Source: Membranipora membranacea (lineage: Eukaryota > Bryozoa > Gymnolaemata > Cheilostomatida > Membraniporidae). Taken from it: a stretch of 64,000 nt of DNA. The DNA lies in contig OU612070.1 in the NCBI GenBank assembly GCA_914767715.1, forward strand, positions 3,365,501 to 3,429,500. The letters are read 5' to 3'. Of this stretch, positions 34,848 through 46,084 are shown one piece after another (position 1 is the stretch's first letter; the number at the start of each line of letters is the position of its first letter). The position numbers were made by a program, and so were the translations under genes. A model generated the notes under the pieces. It had not been told where the DNA came from. It ran no database searches and was given only the letters and a program-made list of their open reading frames with translations.

Positions 34848-34982
34848 TTTGCCTTACAAATACAAACCATGCCCCCCTGTTATCAGACCTGGAACGTTTA
34901 ATGACTTATGGCTTGCCACAGTGCTCAAACCTTCTACGAAGAAGTTCGCTATTACTCTACAAGTACCAAGTAAGTACCAAGT

Positions 34983-37058
34983 ATTGTCTAACCTTCAATC
35001 TGTATTCTGATGTCCCAGTCATACATGCTGCACCTAGCGTGAACCCGACTCCGTACTGGAAGTTCCACAAGGCTAATATACCGGACATTATGCTATTATC
35101 AAAAATTGTGATGCAAATCAAGTTTGGACTCTTTTCAAATCTAGGTTGATGGCAACAGCAACCGATCACATACCACATACAGCCAGAAAGACTACCTCCA
35201 AGCCCTGGATCTCTCGTGAATCGAAGTGCGAAATATCGAGGCGTCGTAGATACTTCAAAACCAGCCTTCGCTATCTGACTACCACAAACATCGAGAAAGT
35301 GAACACTCAGGCTAAACATTGCAAATCTCTTGTGAACCGTGATCACAATCCTCACATAAATCATCACATCTGTGATAAGTTAGAAGCTGGAGACAATAAA
35401 CCGCTCTTTAAACTCATTGCTAGCAGAAGCAGCACATCGAATACAATCAAACAACTTGACAATTGCCCTAATAACACTAATGAAGAGTTTGCTGAACTCT
35501 TCTCTCATGCCTTTTCCTCTGTCTTCACCACTGACAATGGATCTAATCCAGTGTTACCAGATGCACAGCACCATCATTCCTCTGGGATTAGGATAGATCC
35601 AAAGGAGTACTGAAGCAGCTCACTTCTCTTGATAGCAGAAAGGGCGCGGGTCCGGACGGCCTCACACCTGCTCTTCTTAAGTTTTGTGCACCATATATTT
35701 ATGTTTCTCTTTCAATGATGTTTCAGTATTTTTTAGTTAATGGCTCAGTTCCGGATGACTGGAGAACAGCGAACATTGTACCACTTCATAAGAAGGGTTC
35801 GCCATCAGACCCACTTAATTATCGTCCGATCTCGCTTACCTGCATTATATCAAAAATCTTTGAGCATATTATATCTCATGACATTCACGGGTACCTGGAA
35901 TCACATAATCTACTAGCAAACTGTCAGCATGGTTTTCGAAGACATGACATGGCTGTGATACGCAACTCATGACTACAATAACTGACTTCATCGACGCTTA
36001 TGATCAGGATGTACCTCTGGACACTACTGTGCTAGACCTTTCGAAGGCCTTCGATGTCGATTCGCATCCCAAACTGATATCTAAGCTCTACTCGTTAGGC
36101 ATTCAACAGCAAACATGCATATGGATTAAGAACTGGCTAAGCGAGCGCACACTTGCCGTTACAGTCAACGGTGTCATCTCGAACAAACAACCCGTGACAT
36201 CTGGCGTACCACAGGGAAGCGTGCTAGGTCCATTATTGTTTTTGATTTATATCAATGACATACCTAATGTGGTCAACTGCAACCTGAGACTCTTTGCAGA
36301 TGATTCCTTATTGTACAAACGGGTCACAAATGATGCCGATGCAGCCGAATTCCAACATGATCTTACCAAACTGAGCGATTGGGCAGACACATGGCAGATG
36401 TCTTTCAACGCTAAAAAATATGAGCATATGAGGATCGCTAGGCCAACCCTCATTAATGCTAATAACCATCATGCTTATCTGTTTGTTAACCAACCATTGC
36501 AATCTGTACCTCATATAAAGTATCTCGGCATCACTATTGATGCCAATCTTTCGTTTAATAGGCAGGTTAATGATGTCTGCAAAAAAGCAACAGGGACTCT
36601 GCATATGCTGATGAGAAACCTAAAGAAAGCTCGCACTTAAACTCGTACTATAGCCTACAAAACCATCTGTAGGCCTATTCTAGAATACGCGTCTCATAGT
36701 TGGTCTCCATATCTTTCTAAACATGTGAACCAATTAGAATCTATTAATCGTAATGCTTTCAGGTGGGCATATAAAAAGCGTAAGTATGACAACATCTCTG
36801 ATCTTATGTATAGAGTAGGTATGCACCCGCTTTCTCTCAGGAGAGTGTGCTGACTTGCGTATGTATTCTCAAATCATTACAGGGAAAGCCGCAATAGATG
36901 AAAATCTAATTGCTCTACACCACAGCGAACATCACAACACTCGTCATGGTGCCACAAAAGCTACTATAAACACAGAAGTGCAGAGGAACTCCTACAGGCA
37001 TCGTATACAGAAGCTTCTAAACCCAGCGTGTCATAGACACTCGGACCTATGATCAGTT
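34983..37058 (+). pseudogene. Second half of the split retrotransposon (linker, RT, C-terminus)
   Basis: It begins CLTFNLYSDVPVIHA, then a linker (TARKTTSKPWISRESKCEIS), RT block KGAGPDGLTPALLKFCAPYI (35640-), RTANIVPLHKKGSPSDPLNY, VLDLSKAFDVDSHPKLISK, SGVPQGSVLGPLLFLIYIND, LRLFADDSLLYK and IKYLGITIDANLSFN. It ends ILEYASHSWSPYLSKHV and RHRIQKLLNPACHRH. The FADD box is intact. Breaks: frameshifts near 35150, 35607 and 35965, a TAA at 36638 and a TGA near 36852. The start of this block is where the endonuclease at 30797-31495 should continue, so the two are probably one element. Confidence 0.82.
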
Positions 37059-37494
37059 TCCCCTCTGAAGTTATCGATCTTTGTTGTTGTCATTAGACCA
37101 GAGTTCAGCCTTGTGATCCGCTTGTGCTCTCTATCTAGTATTTTCTCCTCTCAAGTTGCTCATTTGTCGCTCAGGCCAAGATAGCATTACGGTTACCTTA
37201 TGGCTCCCATTGGGCTTTGTTACACTAACCTAACCTCTTACTCAGACCCCTCCCAGCTGTTGCCTAATTTCACTTGGTTAGACACTCGCTGTACGCGCCA
37301 TTGATGATATGCTTCAACCTTCTATTAAGTCATTGATAAGTAGTTGCTGTCAGTCCACCAAACATCACGACAACTAAGTTCACCAGTCACTAACAATTTA
37401 ATACGTATAAACTACACTGATTATTACAGATCGGTAAACTACAATATATCGCGAAAAAAGGGACCAACGGAACCGAACGCGATCAAGAACTCTG
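37059..37494. other. Spacer, possibly the 3' UTR of the retroelement
   Basis: No coding sequence. It may include the 3' UTR of the preceding element; the end is not marked by a poly-A or clear repeat. Confidence 0.3.
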
Positions 37495-38030
37495 ATGAAA
37501 CTGCCTGAGACCATCAACTCAGAAGTGCTCCTCACTGCTGACAACACTGTTGTCTTCAACACAGTGGATAACCAAAGACAGCTGCAAGAAGGCATGAAAT
37601 CTCAAGACTTACTTGGTATTTTGAGGTTGAGCGCAAAGTCCTATAAGAAGGTTGAGGCAATATGGCATCTCGTATGTCCGTCTCAGATCCGGGCCCGCAC
37701 ATAGATAGAGTCGGTAGATTTACCACCATCAACCTTGGCCTGCCTCTGGGGGTCGGGAGACTGGCTGGAGATTGACCAACTAAAATGTGAGCACATCATC
37801 ATATTCAGATGTAAACAAAAACATAGACATGATGAAAGCCACAGTCAAAACATTATAGAAGAGAGCAGCTAGAAATATAATTAATATTAAATAGTTATAA
37901 TAGTAAATAATAACATCAGAAGAACTGACCACATCATCACTTGGCTCAATGGCTCATCAACCAGCTAGAATCGGACCTCTTCAATCTCATAGCAAGAACC
38001 GTACACCTGGTATGTTTTCAAATAAAGATA
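37495..38030 (+). pseudogene. Another short non-LTR RT fragment
   Basis: LLTADNTVVFNTVDNQRQLQ resembles the block around the RT catalytic box of related elements (FADDTVLY...NQRQLQ) with DD changed to DN. Further fragments (KRAARNI near 37860 and RTDHIITW near 37925) match the C-terminal region. The pieces are in different frames and heavily broken. Confidence 0.5.
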
Positions 38031-38197
38031 AGGTGACTTCAAACCTTCATCTGCAAGTAAGAAACACTTTATAGATTGATAGATAGTAGAGCAGAAGGTT
38101 GGCACTGGCAGTTTGATAATTAGCTAGTCCCGGAAGAGACACTAAAGTGGTATATACCCAGTGTTGTAGTATACGGTTTTCTGAGCCAATAGAATTC

Positions 38198-38390
38198 CGG
38201 GTTCACTAAAATGCGGAAATCCGTGATCACGCAAATTCACGTGCGTATTGCGGAAATTTAGTGCGTATTTCCGCATTTTAGTCAATCCTGTGTGGGATTG
38301 ACTAAAATGCGGAAATCACCTTGTGACCTACTTGTGACCTTGAAAATCATTTTTCCGCATTTTAGTCAAAATTGACTAAAATGCGGAAAT
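38198..38390. repeat. Sub-terminal motif array at the left end
   Basis: Copies of CTAAAATGCGGAAAT (either strand) occur at 38206, 38267, 38302, 38352 and 38376. Two pairs face each other as hairpins (centres near 38291 and 38370). At the right end, inverse copies lie at about 45880 and 45951. Transposase binding sites are a likely role, by inference. Confidence 0.8.
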
Positions 38391-39770
38391 TTCAAATTTA
38401 GCTTTTTTACCACTTAATGTGGCCTGTAAAAAAAAAAATTGATATGTGTTCTATGAAACCATCTCATAGGCTATGGGTATGGGCAATCTGGGTTAGAAAT
38501 AATGTGTTGTAGGACAGCTGTAGCACTATTTATGTAAAGCGGAAATCCAGTGAAATCTTCAGTGAAATATGTACATGAATATACAGGAGAAGATAACTCT
38601 AATATGATGATTTGTCAAACAAAATCCCCATGCTAGTTACTATTTCTGAAATGCAGATTTTGATAGAGGCAAGTTTTATTGAGGAGAAATGCTTTTATGG
38701 GCATATTATACATTGAGAGTGAAGATATAGGACACTAATATACATCGAGAGTAAAGCCATATAATATATGCAATAGCAACCCGGGTGTTTACACATCGAT
38801 AGTTAACCTGATATCTTACAAGTGGTGACGTTGGGTGATTATCATGGTAGTAGCAAAAAAGTCATCGGAGAACATAGGAAAACATCTGTGAAAACATGTA
38901 GATCAGTCTATAAGTGATCAAGTCCTTCATAGCAGAACCGTATACAGTAGAGCATAGCCACCCACTTTGACACCAAAGATCACTTTCCGGGAAAGGCAGG
39001 GTGGTCCTTGTCACAACAATTCATTAGAGTGTTTTTGGTTTTTCATTCTGCTCTATTGAAGTGCAAATGAACTAATTATAACTTATAATATCTAAGCACG
39101 TAGTCAAGATTGCGTGATGAGACTGAGTAATTATACATTTTATTTTCATAAGCCACACAATAATCATATTGATCAGCCTGTATAAAAGCTCAAGTGAGTC
39201 CAACAATGTAGTTGGTAGATATTTATAAAACAATTCATTGTTTCAGGTATTGATAGTGTAGATGCGTAATATCAGCCAATGTTTTACTAAAATCAGGGGT
39301 AGTTTATTAGCATACATACATCTGTAACTTTGTATATAGCAAGATTAAACCTTGATTCACTTTGGTGTTTATGAAATAAAACTGACCTACATTAGATGAG
39401 TTGAATTTTGGCAGGAGGAAAAGTTTGACATTTCACAATCTGAAATTTATCGATAGACTACATTCACTTTGAAAAGCTCTCTATCATTTCTACGAAGGTA
39501 CCAGCTAGTACCAGCTTGTCTTTCGGCTCGAAGACACAATTCATGTTGATTGGAGAGTCTGTTGTGACCTTCTGCACAAGATAGACTAGAATCTATCGAT
39601 CATGAGGCAGCTTCAGTCCATAGCAAGAGTTATTCTCAGCAATCACAGAACTTGGTAGATGCATCCCTAGAGGAAAAGATAAAAATGCCAACTTTCAGCT
39701 GAGCAGACCGGGGGGGGGGGGGGGGGGGGGAGGGCAACTTAAACTACTGCTGCCACTCATGCAAATTTGT
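38391..39770. other. Interior of the 7.8-kb element, no gene seen
   Basis: AT-rich, with no convincing open frame. A G21 run lies at 39710-39730, just before the foldback unit. Confidence 0.4.
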
Positions 39771-40090
39771 GCTCATTGAATTCTGCATAGCTCCAAGATA
39801 ATCAATTGAGACATAAATCACATAATTGTCACCTAATGGGCAAATAATTTGCACAAACTGATCTTCAAAATCAGGGCATGAAATCTACGCACCAGCTTAT
39901 GATGTGTACAGTATGCACTAGTAAGACGGTAACTACGTCACCCGTCACCCGTGCTGGTAGATAATTAATTTCATACCCTAATTTTGACGATCAGTTTGTG
40001 CAAATTATTTGCTCATTAGGTGACAATGCTGAGATTGCAGCCTCATTTTATTAGTTTTGAGCTATACAGAATTCTATAAGCACACATTTG
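39771..40090. repeat. Foldback unit of about 320 bp
   Basis: The arms are imperfect but long. GGCAAATAATTTGCACAAAC faces its inverse near 39997-40017, and GAATTCTG faces CAGAATTC in the outer part (39778, 40068). The middle holds TACGTCACCCGTCACCCGTG, a short tandem repeat. It has no coding capacity. It looks like a decaying MITE. Confidence 0.65.
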
Positions 40091-40898
40091 GCTGTGTGGC
40101 AGCAGTGAACTGACATGTCAAAGAGAGAACAACTCTATGATTTGTCTCAATTTGAAGTGAAAAAAGACAGGGAGCAGGGAGGGTATCCCACCCGTCCTCC
40201 CTGCCGAAAAGGAGACTCCCTGATGAGACAGACACAAACAGACCGCAGCTTCTTCCCTAATGATATTGAAACTGCTTTGACCAACCCTTAGCTAAAAGCT
40301 GATGGTTGATCATTGTGCGGGTCTCTAAAGGTCTAATGTTTCAGCATTTATTTCATATCTTTCACCTACAACTAGGGCATTGCCTCCAATCGGACAAAAT
40401 ATCCTGTCACAGTATCATATGACATAAGGTTATGCTTTAGATACACACAGACCATCCTTGGTATTAAATCTAACTGCTAACTGCACGGTAGGGAAGTCTT
40501 TTGGACAAGAGCGATCAACTTCTAGCATGTCATGGCAAGATTGGCAGTCTTTTCTCAAGATCAGCTTCCAATATTGGAACTGTTTGTTTGACATGCTAGC
40601 TTCCTAGTCACTTTTGGTCCCGCACCACATGTATCTCTTCACACCCAGTTGTGAGATGTCTAGCGATTTTGGAGGTATTGAAACATGTTTTTATGCACAT
40701 TATACTCATCAAGCCCAAGGGTCTCGCAGTTATAAAATTGAAATTAGGACAGATTATTTGTAAAATAATATTTGCTGCTGCCGGCCTGTATAATGCAAGT
40801 CCCTGACCGGCAGTAGTATGACGAAAAATTATCAGATAAATTTGAAAGTGGGATTCTGAAGTATTGAACAATGATGTGGTTTGATTCAACATATGTCT

Positions 40899-40934
<36 letters not shown>

Positions 40935-41067
40935 CACTGACCTTATTGTACACAGTTCTTCACCATAATAAATAAACATGCTGCAAAACATCAGTATACT
41001 AATACTGCAAACCTGAGCAAGGAGTCTGGAAATCATCTGAAATAAAAAAATTAAATATAAAATTTGT
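40091..41067. other. No gene recognised; AT microsatellite
   Basis: AT-rich. A (AT)n run lies at 40901-40933. The open frames that cross it are repeat artefacts. Confidence 0.4.
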
Positions 41068-41270
41068 GGGGACGGTGAAACGGTGCAATCAGTTAGCGCG
41101 CTTGCTATTCACTGCCAGGCGATTGGTGCCGCAGGATTTGTGAGTTCAAATCCCGTTGGGGGAGCTTTCAAGATTGATTGTTCCAGCCCCCAGCACCCAT
41201 CAGGTGTATACCTCTTCTATAAAATGGGGAACCATTGTTACTGCCTGTTAAACACATTAGTGGTTTGTTT
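41068..41270 (+). repeat. tRNA-derived SINE
   Basis: The A-box-like GTGCAATCAGTTAGCGC (about 41084) and the B-box GAGTTCAAATCCC (41142-41154) have tRNA spacing. A non-tRNA body follows (CAGCACCCATCAGGTGTATACC and a TATAAAATGGGG stretch). The anticodon arm does not fold as a functional tRNA. Confidence 0.6.
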
Positions 41271-41900
41271 ACTCCAACCCTAGAATGTAAGGAAGTGTAA
41301 TTTTGTGGCAGCAGGGAGGGTACATGTGATATGGAATTTCTACAGATAGTCTGTTACGTTACTCAAAACAAATTTTCACTCCATGCAATCGGTACTGCTG
41401 AAGCTGGATTTTTAGTCACATTGAAGAAAATTTCTAGCCCCTAACTTCTTAGGGGTGTATATCCTCTCTACCTAAGAGCACAAAAAAACCGTGTTTGAAG
41501 AGGATAGGTTCTTTTGAACTACCCAAGAGGAGTTTTAATAAAATGGCTTTGTGGCAATTGAGGTGTGCTAACATCACCTCCTAACTAGCTTATTTATTTA
41601 CTTCTCTTGGGTTGTTTATGAAGGATGTACACAAACCAGTTATGAAAACTTGAGGCGTTGCGTGAAGTGACATGATGAGATCGTACTGTTTTTTTTCCAG
41701 TACTGGTAGTGGAAAATTCAGTCTACCTCCAATATGATTGGATGATCTTTTTGCTCGTTTTGGTTCCATGTACGTGGTTGTAGAACCATGATTAATTTTT
41801 TTTATCGAGGCGCATATGGGGGACAAGCCATACTACAGGAATAACAGAAAAATAGGTAGCAACAGGTGCTCAGTAAAATCCCGCCTCCAGCCGCGCGATG

Positions 41901-41908
41901 TATATAAG
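41901..41908 (+). promoter_or_regulatory. TATA box in a GC-rich promoter-like context
   Basis: TATATAAG is preceded by a GC-rich block (CCCGCCTCCAGCCGCGCG) and followed about 30 bp later by CTCATTCTCG, an initiator-like pyrimidine sequence. The DNA around is otherwise AT-rich. A real core promoter is plausible; no gene downstream could be assigned. Confidence 0.35.
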
Positions 41909-44734
41909 AGGGTTCGACCAAAGCTGTGGGCTCATTCTCGGTGTAGCAGTGATCAGGAAAGTTTTGCACGGGCACTCTCGAGAACAGAATGAAGAAGTAT
42001 ATTAATGATTGTAATTGTTCCTCACTTCAACATGGTTGCATTTTTCTATGTATTGTTAGCAGTTTTTAAGATATAAATGGACCAGCGGGTAGGGCACTCA
42101 TCTATTTGAGGTTTGCAGTGAAGTTTTATAAAGAACAACTTGCTGATAGCCCTCTGTTTACAGCCTAATTCTGTCGTCAGAAGTGTCTTAAACACGAGGC
42201 AAGTGGTATGATCAACACATACTCCCACCTTGTGATCGTTCAGGGATTATGAGGCAACTGAGATAGGTCTAGAGCAGATCACTCGCAGCATGTAATGCCA
42301 AAAGTTATCAAAAATACCTTAACATAAAGTCTCTTTCCCATGTATCCCACTCTTTGGATAGTCATGATCACGCATTCAGCATTGTCCTTGCATGGTATGA
42401 TGAAAGTAATCGACCTGTATTAACTCACAGATCGAATTAACTTTTTGTGACACTCAGTTCTACAAGTACCAATAACAAACAAAATCATTGCCAAGCTACT
42501 TCAAAAAAATGCCTGCGATGGATTTTTGAGGTAAGATACAAACAATTGGACATCGTTTGACAAACTGATCAATGATGAGGATACAGATATATTAGTTGTT
42601 CCACAATTGATGAATCAAATTGAATTACTGGAGCTCAATGGGAAAAAATGAATAACTGCTGATTTTAAACATAAAATGTCATAATCATGTCATAATTTGA
42701 CACTAATTACCTTACCACCTAGCAACTCAAGCTTTTTTCACATTATTCGGCAATTTTTTAAGTTTTATGACTAGGTCAACTTACAATGGCTTTTGCTTGT
42801 TAAATGAACTCCCTCATTGGTTAGACAGGCATATTGTATAGTGCTGAGTACTGCAGACAAAACAGTGGCATTTCCTGTGAGTAACCAGTGAACATCTGAC
42901 ATCTTCGCTACCACACATCTAAAATGGCAAGTGGTCTTCAACCTCATTTCAAAAGTTGCACTAAATTACTTCAATTGTACATGGAAAATCAGTGCAACCA
43001 AACATGCTACTTCTCAGCAATGTGTTTAGATATAATTTTATATTTTCAAGGCAAAGAGCTGCAAGGAGGCCGCTTTTTTTGTAGTGCAAGTATTTCACTT
43101 GATGGTTATCCGTTAAAAAAAAAAGACTATTGGGATTAATGCACTATAAGCTGTCTAATAAATAATTCTGTGGGCGAAAACCAAGAACCAAGGATCTCCA
43201 TGACCAATTCATCAGCTTTAATGAAGAAAGAGGCGGTAAGTACATTAACACTAAGCTGTGCAGTGTAGGCATATGGCTCAAGTGTTATTTTTATTCCCAA
43301 CGGTGCACTGTCTAGCGTGCTGGTCTATGAAACTTAGTTATAACATCTGAATGATGTGGAGCACAATTAAGTCAGGTTTAAATGGGTGGACTTCCAGCCT
43401 CATGACCTATCTATAGGCAAAGGGGATCGCACCACCCTCACCCTGCTTGCACTCTCACTGCTCACATATAGCTAGCGTTAAGTTCTATTCAAAGTTACCT
43501 TCTCAATGAGTGTGAGCAGACAACTCAGCAAACAAATCATCTAAAGCACTTTTTTTTACACAGGGTCTGAAATATGCTGAAGTAATCTTATGGGAAAAAT
43601 GAAAAGTCCACATACATCTTTGTCATCTAGACTTGATTTTCCTAAAAGACTAGAGGTAGCCTACTCACATTGATCTTTGTCTCAGTCGCAGTTCTCAATG
43701 AATAGAAATGACTATGAAGACCACCAATCGCTCTTCTCACAGTAAAACCATCGCCAGTAAGAGAAAAAAACCTTTTTTCCTGCAACAAGCAAATATCATG
43801 CACTTACAGGCCCAGGTAATATCCATACTGTACATTGTTTTTTCTGCATATTCTTTCAATGCAATGTGGGTTATGATCTTCAGAAGTAATACATTCAGAA
43901 GCAATACTATGGATAAATTGACAAATTTCTAGTAATCTGAATACAACTACATGTACATTTCTAAGAACCACCAAGCCTCACTACTTTCAGCTTTCTAAAG
44001 TGGAGATCATAAGAAGGAGGGGTGTATAGTATATGATTAAGTTAGTTTGAAAAATCTTGTTTTTTCATTTATCCATATGGCATAAACAAACCAAAGCTCA
44101 ATTTTGGTGTGATATGAAGTGAATTTGTATGCTTATCATAACAAGAACTTTTTTATCACACCATCTAATGTAGGCTACAGCAACTGTACTTGATCAAACC
44201 AACAAGTAAGCTAGGGGAAAAACATCGGTACTTTGTAGCTGGCAACAGCAGTGTAGTGTAGTGTTATTATGCCCATACATAGCTATAGCAATTACAGGAG
44301 CAAACAAATTTTGAGAATTCCATGGACCATTGATATTTCTGTGGTCGAGTACAAAATCAATTACGACACGGACAATGCTTAAGGATATGTCCCCATTGAT
44401 TCCCCAACAACCAATGTAAGAGGAATTAACTAAGCGTTAGACGATCTACTGACCAAGGAAGCCTTTGAAGCACAGCACATGTTGTTTCAAATGAGTACAA
44501 ATAAATGGCATTTTTATATCGAAATTAATATTAACTAAATTCACTCATTGTTGTGCTTTTGCAACTCATCACAACCCAGGGTTAATGTGTTGTGTGCCAT
44601 GTGACACAGGGGGTTGGATCAAGTTGAAGTTAAAAGTTTAGTTTGAACGCACCAAACCAACCAAGACCTTGACAAGATTATGGACTTGAGTTTCTACCTA
44701 GGCTTATATATATAATGTAAAATAAGGCTTGCAA
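41909..44734. other. Interior of the 7.8-kb element; possible carried exons
   Basis: Mostly featureless. Two exon-like stretches end at good donors: 43180-43238 (in-frame to ALMKKEA before GTAAGT) and 43676-43816 (SQFSMNRNDYEDHQSLFSQ in one frame, then LQQANIMHLQAQ in another before GTAATA). They may be fragments of a captured gene. No family is recognised and the evidence is weak. Confidence 0.2.
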
Positions 44735-45510
44735 GTAAGTCCCAGGCCAGGGGCACCATGGGACTATCGGCATCTGGAGAACTTACAAGCATGTAATTGT
44801 ATACTTCGCCAATCCGATGTCCATTGGCAAAGTTAGCCTGTCTTGAAAAGTTTTGTTTGAGGGTGGGCGCCGAAAAAAGCTTGTCAAGACAGGCTATGGC
44901 AAAGTATACATGCTTATAACCATAGGCATCTGGAGTTACAAGCATGTCCAGTATCAACCACCCCCTTTCCCTCGGAAAGGGAAAGGGGGTGGTTGATACT
45001 GGACATGCTTGTAACTCCAGAAGCCTATGGTTACAACCTCCACACAGTCACTGATCAAGCACACAATACAGCACTGACTTGAGTAAGTGTAACGTGTTGG
45101 TATATAACAGCAGAGTATTGGTTTAGTTCAGTGATTGGGAAGGCTACTAGACTTGTAACTAGTAAGCTGAGTAAGTAGTAGTAATAGTACTACCTACAGT
45201 AAAGTCATAGGCATCTGGAGTTACAAGGATGTATACTTTGCAATGTCCATGATCATGATCATTGGTCACCCATCCTAGTCCTTTCCAAGCAAGGTATAGG
45301 CCATAGGCATCTGGAGTTACAAGCATGTCCAGTATCAACCATACTGGACATGCTTGTAACTCCAGAGGCAGATGCCTATGGTAAAGGCATGGGCCCCTGG
45401 GACTTACATGTCTTTACTTTGCCAATGTCCAGTATCAACCACCCCAAAAAAAATACTGATACTGGTCATCGGCAAAGTAAAGACATGTAAGTCCCAGGGA
45501 CCCATGAGTA
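44735..45510. repeat. Cluster of four related hairpins
   Basis: Four palindromic units in a row share the text CATAGGCATCTGGAGTTACA, then AGCATGTCCAGTATCAACC. Unit 1 (about 44735-44925) has inner arms GCCTGTCTTG/CAAGACAGGC. Unit 2 (44919-45033) has arms of about 52 bp. Unit 3 (45301-45381) and unit 4 (45383-45508) follow, with a lone half unit at about 45207-45250. Loops and outer arms differ. They seem to be members of one foldback family inserted next to each other or amplified locally. Confidence 0.8.
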
Positions 45511-46020
45511 AAGTAGAAAAAGAAGTGATTGGCTAGTGAAGTAATGATGATTATTATTATTTATACATTAACATACATTGTTGTAGCATACATACAAACG
45601 TTGGATATAATTATTTAGCTAAATTAGTGAGTGCTACTACTATACAAGGATGGAAACTGTTACCTGAAACTTGCTGAGACTGGAAAGGAAAACACTACAG
45701 CAGTATAGTCTTCATTAGCAGAGTAGAGTTTGCAGCTTTACAGAGCTTCTTCATGAAGAACACCACCAGGCATCAACCAAAATCCATACCATGTTTTGGA
45801 TTAGGCAGAAAATGAGATGACTACCCCTGATTGGCTTGGTGGGATTCAATTAACCAATTAGAATGTGTTTTCCAAATTTCCGCATTTTAGTCATTTCATC
45901 GTAAAACTGAGAAACACGCATGCTAACGCGTACTTTCAAGAGAAATTCCGCATTTCCGCATTTTAGTGAACCCCATAGAATTCTTCTAAAGTGTAAACAA
46001 CAGATTTCCTAAATAGTTCA

Positions 46021-46084
46021 ATGTGGATATATTGCACAAAAACCATAACACTGGAAACTTGACAAAATGTCTAGAAATGAGTAA
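46021..46084 (+). promoter_or_regulatory. Two short upstream open frames before the ZFYVE1-like start
   Basis: ATG at 46021 opens a 13-codon frame ending TGA at 46062. ATG at 46067 opens MSRNE and stops at 46084, overlapping the main ATG at 46077. If the transcript includes this stretch, these could lower translation of the main frame. A splice-acceptor-like TTCCTAAATAG (ending about 46016) means the leader may come from an upstream exon. Confidence 0.4.

Larger units (their letters stand above)
31496..34982 (+). mobile_element. PHD-finger non-LTR retrotransposon, nearly full length
   Basis: The order is 5' UTR (about 31500-31661), PHD finger and endonuclease (31662-33236), then reverse transcriptase and C-terminus (33343-34847). 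The 3' tail ends in two copies of AAGTACCAAGT (34961-34982), a simple repeat end as in many CR1-like elements. The organisation of one polyprotein with a PHD finger before the endonuclease is seen in some CR1- and Jockey-related clades. It sits between two halves of another element. The exact ends and target duplication are uncertain. Confidence 0.75.
38198..45974. mobile_element. 7.8-kb inverted-repeat element with a 9-bp duplication
   Basis: The left end (C)GGGTTCACTAAAATGCGG and the right end are inverse copies for about 22 bp. ATAGAATTC flanks both ends (38189-38197 and 45975-45983). A 9-bp duplication suggests a Mutator-like mechanism. Near both ends the motif CTAAAATGCGGAAAT repeats in both orientations. 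No transposase is recognised inside, but there are a tRNA-SINE, simple repeats, a foldback unit and a cluster of hairpins. The right end is only about 100 bp before the start codon of the ZFYVE1-like gene, so it separates the gene from its earlier upstream DNA. Confidence 0.78.

Noticed and set aside
40608-41036. Minus-strand gene of 142 codons
   Set aside because: It includes the (AT)n microsatellite as a Tyr-Ile run, and no domain is recognised.
41068-41170. Functional tRNA gene
   Set aside because: A- and B-boxes are present, but the acceptor and anticodon stems do not pair; it is a SINE head.
46023-46076. Earlier start of the ZFYVE1-like protein
   Set aside because: The codon at 46023 is GTG, and the first in-frame ATG is 46077, which fits the family's N-terminus.
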